The notes below the pieces were generated by a model. It was not told where the DNA came from, searched no databases, and was given only the letters and a program-made list of their open reading frames with translations. Of a DNA stretch of 64,000 bases, positions 54,561 to 64,000 are shown one piece after another. Source of the stretch: Amblyornis subalaris (lineage: Eukaryota > Chordata > Aves > Passeriformes > Ptilonorhynchidae); NCBI GenBank assembly GCA_018881555.1, contig JACAXG010000065.1:1446105-1510104 (forward strand), in the 5' to 3' direction. Every line of letters starts with the position of its first letter. Position 1 is the first letter of the stretch. The position numbers and the translations under genes are program-made.

Positions 54561-54703
54561 TAGAGGTGATGTTATTCAGGAACATTCTGATAAGGAACGT
54601 AGGGGTAGTGACTAGAAGGAATCTGCAGGGATCGTTGAACTTTAAGTGCAGGCAGCGATCTAATAGATACATAATGCATGCCAGCATAACCCTATCACCT
54701 CTA
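54561..54703. repeat. 143-base segment bounded by perfect 10-base inverted repeats
   Basis: TAGAGGTGAT at 54561-54570 is matched by its reverse complement ATCACCTCTA at 54694-54703. The interior has several CpG sites, unlike its flanks. There is no target-site duplication next to the ends, so a transposon identity is not supported. Confidence 0.6.
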
Positions 54704-55899
54704 GTAAAATAGAATGAAAAAAAAAATCACAAAAGCTGTCAGCTACTGAAGGAACATAGCTGGCAAGACCAAGGCAATTGACAATGTGTTTGGTCTGCCC
54801 CATTTCCAAAGTTTTTTTAGACATTTGTCATTATATAGGTTTACACAACTTGAGGTAAGTTTATTTAAACTTCTTAGGAGATTATTCTACTGAATAACAC
54901 TCCAGAGAGACTTCTTCATGTGTTGTTCATCACATGAATGCAACAGTTAAGGAGCATAACTGGATATGGGTATATTACCAAAGTCACTTCTGAGTGCTTT
55001 CTTTCATATTTAATGGATTAATGTACCATTGAAGTTAGCAGCAGTGATGACAATGACATTCTTGTACATTCCTCAAAAGATATGGAGTATCTCAGATAAG
55101 CGTTGCAGAAATAACTAATTTTTCAGTTCCCTGGCAGTTCCAGATAATGATTTCAGATCAATTCAAATCAATGGTAGCTCTTGGACTATTTTCAATGTTT
55201 AACATGCACACATATTGTTTTACCAGACACAGATATGCACAAACTTGATGTTTTCAGAGGTCTTCTGCAAGTCTAGGAAGCTACTACATATATGTCCTGT
55301 TGTCTTGAACAGTTCAAGCAAGTGATGATCCTCATCACTTCACAACAATAAAATAATTATTAATAAAGCCTGACTGACCTCAATTAATTTTTTTCTATAA
55401 AAAGAATAGCAAAATCCTCAAAAAAGTACTAATTCCCTCACTCATCCCCAAGTCCCCAAAGTGTCAGGCTCCCCCCTAATGCCCCTTTGCAAGAAGATGT
55501 GACTAGCTAAGCATACCCAGAAGTTTGAGTGGAAAGACTAATTTCAGAGAAAGATTCTTCAATAAAGAATGGAAATTACATTATTTCTCAAGTGATGATT
55601 TGGATTTACACATACTTTGCATCTACAATGAATACACACACAACAGAATGATTGGAGTCCAAAAACATCTCTACACCATCATTGTATTTTCCTGAATCTG
55701 ATACTGGCAGCATGCTGAAGCAGTCTTTCATAAATGTTGAAAAATGAGATGTTTTGCATCTGATAAATGTTAGAAAAAGGGTTAGCTTTCTTGGGGTGGT
55801 TCTTTCAAACTGGGATTAACATTTTCCACTTAGCCCCTTATGCTTCTGGAGAGGATGACATGATTTAGTGACTATGAAAGTAACACCTTTGTCATTTTC

Positions 55900-56240
55900 A
55901 TTGTACTTCATTTCACCTTCTCATTTGCGTCTTTTTAAAATAAGATGTCTAACTGAATACAGTAATCAATGTGCCATCGATTTATATAATGCAATTGTAA
56001 TCTTCTTTTCTATTCTCTATTCCCTTCTTAACACAATTTAACATCTTATTTGCTTTTTTAATCACCACTGAACAAGTCTCTTCATTGAGCTGTCTACAGT
56101 AATGCCTGGATCTTTTTTTTCCCTGAGAGGTTACAACTAATTCAGAAGACATCATTATGTATAAATACTTTAGACTGTTTCCACTAATGTGTTCTTGTCT
56201 GTGTTGAGGCTTATCTGCTGCTCGGTTCAACCAGGTTTTT
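55900..56240 (-). mobile_element. ancient CR1-type LINE ORF2 fragment (C-terminal end of the reverse transcriptase protein)
   Basis: Minus-strand translation of 55982-56230 gives a frame with the order MMSSELVVTSQGK, then VIKKANKMLNCVKKGIEN, the well-known C-terminal block of CR1-like ORF2 (commonly MGSELxVTSQEKDLG and VKKANRMLGIIRKGIEN). The trace continues after a stop with a YKSMAH phrase and a DYCIQ phrase in a shifted frame, matching the YKSMVRPHLEYCVQ region. The fragment has stops and frameshifts, is truncated and cannot be active. It is much more decayed than the two CR1 tails near DPH6, so it is an older insertion. Borders are approximate. Confidence 0.7.
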
Positions 56241-57819
56241 TTGCAAAATTCACCTAAAGCTTTTCCTAGTTCCTTAAATGAAATTATGCAAATGAATTTA
56301 CTATTTCAGCTGCTTTATCACATTTAGTCTTTAGCCTGTTTTCAGATTCAACATACAGAGTGAGCAGTACTTTTGCCAAAACTGCTTTACGTAGTTAACT
56401 CTGTGTTCATCATGCTGGAAACAAGAATTTTGTTGCTGTTCTGTTAGTCTATGATGATACAGTTGTGATATCAACAACCACTAAATAGGGTAAAAACCTA
56501 AGAAACACCTGAAAAACACCTACTATAAAACTGTAAACCTGAAGTACATAACAGTCCAGCCATAGCTACATGTCACAGCATTGATTTTTTCCTCCTAAAC
56601 CAACCTTAATCCTAGGATACGTGCCTCCTGTATTATGCCTGTATTTCTGTATTATCAATTTTTTTATAGTTAAGACTTCAGTAATCTGCTGAAGACTTCT
56701 GCTTTAGTATACAGATTTTTGCTGGTGCCCATATGAATCAGTTTACAATTAAGTCACCCATGTCAACACTACAACATAGTCACTGAAATTGTGGTGTCAG
56801 TATAGAATATATTGAAAGTAGCTTTTATATTTTTGGCAAGCAATGTTTTTCCTCATTGTTTTCATGCAAATAACTGCTTTAACATCACTAGAAAATTTAA
56901 AATACTTGTAATATTTACAAAATTATGTTCCGTGATATCTCTTCTGAAAACAAAAAAAACCCTTAAAATAATACTGCAGGAGAGGGTTCTGGTATATGCC
57001 ATTTTCACTGCCTNTTTTTTTGTATTTGTCTAGAGCATATGCAGAAGAGTCTTAGTCTTTGAACCTGTCTCTTTGGTGCAGTCACATTACAATTAGTAGA
57101 CAATAAACACAGGAGATATATCTACTATTACACCACTTTTAGGTTGCATAATATATCTCTGTTTAAGAGCGCTAACTGTTACTGCAAGGCAGCTCACTGT
57201 TAAATGATTTCCAGGAAAACCTAACTACCTGCTAATACGTGTAGCAATAAGTTCAATTGTTTTAATTTTCTGTTTCTTCATAATTTAGACTGATGTAGTT
57301 ACATCTACACATGTAACTACATTACATTGCTGTATTTCCTAGAATTTCCCTCATTAAGTATTATTTTTTTTAATTAAATCTCTCCATTCAACCTTTATAT
57401 AATAGCTAAGGGTAAAGAATCTTCAGCCTTTTCAAAAGACGAATTTTCTGCTATAAACAGCATGCCATTACAACTCAACTGATTGCAAAGAATTTGGATT
57501 GCAGTGTGATTCAAGTCTTTCATTGAACTGATATTATCCACTCAACCTCAGCAATACCTTAGAGAAATACAAAGCAGAGTAACTGTCTTTTATATTGTAC
57601 TCTCTCAGTGCAAGAATAATAGAGATGCCATGAACATTGCAGAGGTGTCACATTAGCTGCTGAACTAAATAGCGTAAAGGAAAGGGAACTCATTGTTAAT
57701 TTTTTTACTAGGATGGAATAGATGAACATTGCTTACAAATGAGCTTTATTTAGTTTTAAACACATTTCATGAAGTAAATAGTATATTTCCCTAATTTTCA
57801 TGTCTTTTGGTAGGCTTCC

Positions 57820-58060
57820 AAAAACTTGGAAGTGAATTAGTGTGCAATTTGCATCCAAATCTCAGCCAAGGGGATGTGGTTTATTATAATACATGGCCCT
57901 CCTAATTATTGAACAGCCCGAGAAAACTAGGCACAGTGTGCATCTGTTATTGCTTGACCACACTGCCAAACATAATTTGGCAAGCATAGAAATGTACATT
58001 GAGCAGACCTACAGTCTAATTTGCATTAGTTTGTAGTAATTATACGAAAGCTATAACTGA
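57820..58060. promoter_or_regulatory. candidate conserved noncoding element in the intergenic region
   Basis: The stretch contains closely packed words such as GTGCAATTTGCATCC, CCTCCTAATTATTG, GTGCATCTG and CTAATTTGCATTAG, resembling POU/homeodomain and E-box sites, with no sign of a repeat. The gene desert beside DPH6 in vertebrates is known to hold regulatory elements of developmental genes. Assigning this stretch to that set is inference. Confidence 0.25.
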
Positions 58061-61000
58061 ACCAAGCTTGTCCTCTCTTTTTAGAGCACATCATTCTTTT
58101 TGAAAAGAAATCTCAACCAAAAATCCAAAACAATTAAATAGCACACACATACACAACCCTGAGAAACTCCTTGTTTGCACAGTAGACTTTCTCAGTGTTA
58201 TTTAATGATTATCCAAATGTTATTTCTGTGTATTCTGTAAAATATCAAGCAAGGGTTTTTTTCGTGCAGCTTATATAGGCTTTTCTGTGTTTTCTTTCAT
58301 CCCCATTCAGAAATTTTTTATCTCTTCTGCCAAATTCTAAAACCCTGTATGATTTAATACCCTGTAACTGGTGATTAAAGTCACTGGTCTTTTTAAATTC
58401 AATCGCTAAGGGGGAACAGGAGGAAAGACCTGCCTTTAATAATTTGCCTTTGACCCTTTCCATAGTCATTTAATTCAAACTCCACTCTGACTAAAAGGAA
58501 GCAGTCTCGGTATAAGCCAGCTTGTGCCACCGTAATGCTGCAAAGTAGTCATGAAAGCTCAGGGAAGCTGGGATGCTATGGTAAAAATACCTGCAGGTTT
58601 TGGCCTACAGAAGGTCCAAGGGAAAATTCTTGTTTCCTCTCTTATTTTTCTATTGAAATTATATGTTCAGATACACAGACATCATGGCTCTGTACAAAAT
58701 ATGATGGGAAACCTAAACTAAGTCAGTAGATGAGGAAAGAAAGTGGAATCTCATCTGCAGAAAGTATAGTTTTATGACAATTATTGTGTAATATTTTCCA
58801 GAAATGCAGAGGACAAGGCATGAAAAAGATGAGAGTCAAATTCAATCCCCATCGAAATCAGTGACAAAAGGTAGTATTCACTGAAACAGCCACAGGAGCA
58901 AGCATAGAGGAAGGAGAGTTCTTTTTCTCCTCATCTTTAAGTAAACACTGGTATCTTCAGCTTCACACAGGAGCTGAGAAGCAGAGGCACAGTCTTTGTT
59001 GTTGGTAAACAGCTTGACATTTCATAGTATGGGACTAGTCAGAGAGCTTTCAATCTAGACTTTGAGTATTAAGAAATAACTGTATATTCACTATGTACTT
59101 GGGTATTCTCAGATAGCTTTGGGTAATTATTAGCCAGCACACCCAGAGTCACAAACAGTTACTGTGAAATGACCATACGGAGATTATGTAAATGAGTTTC
59201 CAAGAGTGAAAATGCAATGAAGTATAAAAGTGAATAAAACCTGCCGAATATTGCTGAATGAGTGAACACTACCTCCACACTCTGATTAGCTGATCAAATC
59301 TATTTTCATAAACAAAACCAAACTTGCAGTAAATTAGAGGGGAAAAGAAACCCCAATGAACCATTTACAAATGGCATTTCACAGTTGACCAAAAAACACT
59401 CAATTTACTTTTGCATAGTATGTGGAAAATAAAGATATTCTTGCTTATACAATACCTGCTGCAAAACCACTTTATTTTCTATTTTAGCTGTTTAGTGTAG
59501 TTCTACAATAAAATAATAATTGCCTAAGAAAACAGCTTTTTACTGAACCAGTCTCTTTCCACATATATATCCTCTTACTTCAGGGACTGGAATAAAGCAA
59601 CGGAGCAAAGAAGCTGGGGAAGGGTGTTGTGAAGTAAAACCTCACTGCTTTACTTTTTTAAGCACCCAAAACTGCTTTATTTAGTTTGTTGTTATTTGTG
59701 GATGGGTTTTTTTGTTTAGCAATGAAGTAATTAACTAAACCCAGTTGTTGACTAGTAACTGCTGCTGATAAAATACAAGAAGTGGATTTGGCTAAAAGTG
59801 CAGAGTTGTTTTCTCTTTGTTTTATGTTTTGGGCTTTCATGGATCTGAGAATACTATTCATCTTTGCACAGACAGGCCCAGGAATAAAATACCTGTTGTC
59901 ACTGATCCCTACTGTTAGAGAAACATTTTCTGGTAGATATCAGTTTTATTACAGTTCGGGTATCTCACCAGAAGACATTTTAACACTTTGCGTAGTCATT
60001 CTTTAATACGAATAATGCAAAGTTTTCCATGCTGCAGGTTCCTTATGGAAAGAGATTTGACATGTCTGGTTTTAAGATTTTTTTTTGTCTAAAAGTTATG
60101 CTCATGATGATGACCAAATAAAAATCACTTTGTTTTCAGAGCAAGAAAAATTCTGCAGTACTCAAAGGATGGCATGTAATTAATAATTTTGAAATTAAAT
60201 TATTTTTCTCCCATTGTCTTAATTAGTTTCCCCCATTTTTGTTACTCAGAAAGCTACATTCATCCAACTTCTGACATGCCCAGAAATATGAACTCTTCCA
60301 GAGCATATAAGTTAGCTTTCCACTCTGAACTCCAAAGAATAGCCACTGAACTGCATTCAGTTCTTACATTGTAGTTAAACACCTTAAGGCATCGTGTTAA
60401 ATTTGGAGATAGTTACACAAACCACTTTCTGTAAGTGAAAGTCTGCACAGAAGATCTATGTGCTACAGTATAGGTATATGCATTTCCTTTCAAGAAATTG
60501 ATGGACTTGTAATGTTGCATGAACAGTGTCTGTGGATCTCTTGGAAACAGGTGTCATGTGAACTTCTTGCAACATAACTTACCAGGAAGTAATTTGCAAA
60601 TCATTTTCAACTTTTGCAGGTTGCTGCAGCACAGTTTGATCTCCAGTCATTTCCAGCTGCACAGTTAGACCTCTGCTTAGAGCCTTTTGAGTGAACTGGT
60701 GGGTTTAAAGACATACACAAGACATCTTGAAGCCTCCCACAGTTTTGTGCAAGGAGGGCGAAGCCTAGAGTTAGGGAACTCACAGCTTTAAAATGAGCAG
60801 TTTGGCATGAGCGAAGGTTGTCTGTCTGGGGAGCTGTTATAGCCTCCAAACAGCTCACTGCACGAAGAGAGAGATATACAGAGTGGTAAGAAAGACAAGG
60901 AAGAGGGACTTGCTTTTTTGGTTTTCTTCCAGGAGAACTCTTGCCTTTCTTTCCTTCCTCTTCAAATAATTTCGTACTAGATTTCAAAGAAAAAGAAAAT

Positions 61001-63629
61001 TTTCTCTTTAAAAAATAATCAGTCTCTAAGGAGCAGAGCTTGTAGTCAGTAGTCACACTTTCTTTAAAAGATAATTTTTTATACTGAAGGTTTATACTGA
61101 AAATGTGTATAACTGCTTGCTCTTATTTTAGAGTATATAACCTGACCTTAACAGGCCCAGCTTCAATCCTCTCAGTAACCTAAGAATAAATCTTACCTTG
61201 ATTTTTTAATGCCATCATATAGTCCTTTTTTCCATCAGCAGTAAAGATTACTTGCATCAACGAGGCTTTCAGTATACCTGCTTATCCCAGTCTTCTTCAG
61301 AAGGTGTTTAGCAGCACCTGAGCAGGCTCAGTGACTCTACTGAGCTATGAAAGGAGTAGCAGTGTGGAATTTACTAAGCTTAAGCAAGATAAATGGAATA
61401 AAATATGGTACAGTCAGACTTGGCTGTGTAGAATATAAGTAAACAGATCATGATCATTGAAAGTAAAAAGAATGCAGTTAACATTATTTTTGTTACTATA
61501 TTGCAGATAAGACTGACTATGTCGAGAGCCTAAAAATCCAAGTAACCACTTTTGAAATTTCCACTTGGGAAATATTTTCACTCCTGTAGGATTTCATTTT
61601 GTTCCTTGTGTGTAATTGTATGTCCTAGAGATGCTAATAGAAACCTTAAGACTAAAGAAATTCCTAAGTTATCCAAACTATTAGAGCTACGTNAAACACA
61701 AGCACAAGATAAAATTTTATCTAATATCTATCTTTTTTTTCCTGAGCCAAGTAACTTGTGTCAGGCACCACTCAGGAACCATCTATCTAAAGCATCCAAA
61801 CCCTACTGGCAAGGAAGTGCTATGCAAAGTTACACACCTAATATAAGTTATCAGAGAAGGGAAGTTCCCACATCTTTATCTTAGGCAACAAATTTTGTAT
61901 CACCTCTGGAGTAGTCAAGCATGTCTTTCAGGTAAAAAAAAAAAATCCATTTCTGTTGCAGATAATACAGGCAATGGAGAACTTACCACTTGCTGAGTTA
62001 ATTTTTTCCAGGAGTTAATCACCCTCAGTGTCAGAAAGACAAAATAAAACTAAAATCTTTATTTCTTAGTCTATTTTCAGCTTTTAGTGACTTGCTCAGC
62101 TTTTTTGCTGGATGAAACAGCCGTTTCATACCTGGTAATTATGCATCCAAGTCAGTTGTCCTTGATGACCTAAGCAGTTCCTAAATCTACTACTTCAGAA
62201 CAATTTTGCAGTTTAATGACACTGATTGTCTGGTAGGAAAAATCAACATGAAAAACTATTTTGTCAATTTTACTTTTTTGTCATATAAATTTTCCATAAC
62301 CAGACTAGAAATTTTACGTATTCACTCTTCTTCACTCTAAGATAACTTATGAATGTTTTCCACAAACACTGTTTGGTCTTGATATACCACAGAAGACAGA
62401 GAGTGACTAAGTGAAAAAAAATAAATCTTGTGTGTAACTAATATGAACCATTCATTGTAATTTGTACCAAGAAAATTTAATTTTTAATGTATTTCTTTTT
62501 AACATCAGGCATAAGTTTATACATTGAGCCTATTTACTCTGGTTCTCTCTTTTTCAGAAAGGTTTCAAATAAAAACTATTACTTTTCAGAGACATGGAAG
62601 GAAATACAAAACCAAAATGCAAGATACTTTCAGATTTCGTGAGTGTAGAACAGTGAGGAGGATATTTCAATCTGAACAGCAGGTAATTAGTGCAATGATC
62701 TCTTGGAAATGCTATATTTTCATTGTTAATATCATCTGATTTCTCCTTGCATTTTGTCAATACAATGGCAGATGTGGGCCTGAGGTTTACCTTGACTAGC
62801 TACATTAAAGTGAAATTTGTCTTTTCCTTGTTTTCACTAATTTATAAAAGTTTACATTGCTCGATATAAAATACATCATTTCTCAGCAGTGAAAGACATA
62901 GCCTGAATCTTCAGACAGTGTGAAACAATAGCTCTAAGGAAAATGTAAATTACTCGCGTTCACTTCTGTGGTGTTACAATTCTGACACTGAATCCTAAAA
63001 GGTAACATTTTAAATGTTTTAAGAAAATTCGGTAGCAATGAATTTCTTCAGTCTTTACTAACTGATTTCTTGTTTACTTTTTCCACAACACAATTATCCA
63101 TGAGAACACTTACAGCTTGAAAAAAGTGAAATCCACTTGTCGAAGGGCTTATCATGCATTGAAGTGTGCAATTCATTAAAATTATTTGCCATCAGAGGAG
63201 GACTTCAGACTGACTACTAAACCTGTGGGTGTTTGACACAGAGCAACCCCACTTCTGCAAACTGAAGTCTGCTGTGGTAGAATAGATATGGCCTTGAATT
63301 TCTAGGTATTATCACAGAGTGAATTTTGAAATTTGTAATTTATTCCAGTGTATCTTATAATTCTCCTAAGTATGACAAAAGAAACTAAATCATATGACTT
63401 ACAATGCAAAGCTAACACAGCAGGAATTATATTTGCATACATAATTAATAACCAATGTACACTGTCTTCATATGTCACAGAGTACAATACTTAATATAGA
63501 TATAATGTTAGCTTTTGGTGAATATTTAAACCTATCAGTTTGACCTACTCATCTATTTACTGTGGTGGGTGGTCATGCTAATAAACTCACAGATTCAGCC
63601 ATTTACAGAAAACAGAATGGAAGATTCAG

Positions 63630-63664
63630 ACACACACACACAGAGACGTGCACACACATGCACA
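63630..63664. repeat. interrupted (CA)n microsatellite
   Basis: CA runs are interrupted by GAGACGTG and ATG. The longest pure run is six units. Confidence 0.9.
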
Positions 63665-64000
63665 AAAATGTTAAACTGATTTTTTTTTTAATGTGAAAGA
63701 AAGAAGATGTTTCATTTCTTCTCTTAGATCTGCCCACATGTATCTTGTCTCTCTTAATTTTTTGTCTATACTTGTGCCATCCATTATAAATTTGGTCACC
63801 CTGATAGTGCTTTTTGAGTTATGAAGCCACACTAAATACTATATACGAAATGTGATTAATGACTTGCTAATTTGAGATCACTGTCTATTTGTTAACTTCA
63901 GTGAGTCGTTAAAGAATTGAGACCCAGGAAGCTGAAATTTCTGAATTTTTTGCCCAAAAAGAAACAGATTTTCTAGTGAAATCTAAACAGAAACATTAGT

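Larger units (their letters stand above)
50001..64000. other. intergenic, no gene recognised
   Basis: This is AT-rich sequence holding a purine-rich tract (about 51700-51950), a candidate solo LTR (53.4-53.7 kb), an inverted-repeat segment (54.56-54.70 kb), an old CR1 ORF2 fragment (55.9-56.2 kb) and a candidate regulatory element (57.8-58.1 kb). The 149-codon minus-strand frame at 60607-61056 is the longest outside the CpG island but has no recognisable domain or splice context. Unresolved bases are near 52017, 57014 and 61693. Confidence 0.6.

Noticed and set aside
60607..61056. 149-codon minus-strand frame as a gene
   Set aside because: It has no recognisable domain, biased low-information composition, and no CpG promoter or splice partner. 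Frames of this size are expected by chance in 64 kb on six frames.

Overview
This is vertebrate nuclear DNA, almost certainly from a bird. It is AT-rich, has no dense coding and shows canonical GT-AG introns. It carries avian CR1 retrotransposon ends in both orientations and one strong CpG island. Fourteen or so isolated 'n' bases mark it as a draft assembly. There is no bacterial, plasmid or phage content.

One protein-coding gene is recognisable: the 5' part of DPH6 (diphthine--ammonia ligase, the last enzyme of diphthamide synthesis on elongation factor 2), on the minus strand. Exon 1 (30170-30192), exon 2 (25703-25797) and exon 3 (23231-23424) join in phase to give residues 1-104, about 40% of the roughly 267-residue vertebrate protein, including the PP-loop SGGKDS at residues 8-13. 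Exon 4 and later exons were not found. They are presumed to lie beyond the left edge, so 1-23230 is read as part of intron 3.

Layout: 1-23230 is partial intron 3, with one antisense CR1 end, a possible old LTR and a possible conserved noncoding element. 23425-25702 is intron 2. 25798-30169 is intron 1, with a sense CR1 end. 29610-30960 is the CpG-island promoter of DPH6, which may also fire rightward as a divergent noncoding transcript. From 31 kb to 64 kb nothing codes for protein that I can recognise. That stretch fits the gene desert that lies upstream of DPH6 in other vertebrates. It holds an ancient CR1 ORF2 fragment (about 55900-56240), a candidate solo LTR (about 53445-53670), microsatellites and candidate regulatory elements.

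I found no previously undescribed gene system. The most useful leads are the divergent promoter, the candidate conserved noncoding elements, a short cysteine-rich open frame in intron 3 and a few unexplained inverted repeats. Most other open frames of 60-230 codons look like chance frames in AT-rich DNA or by-products of the CpG island.
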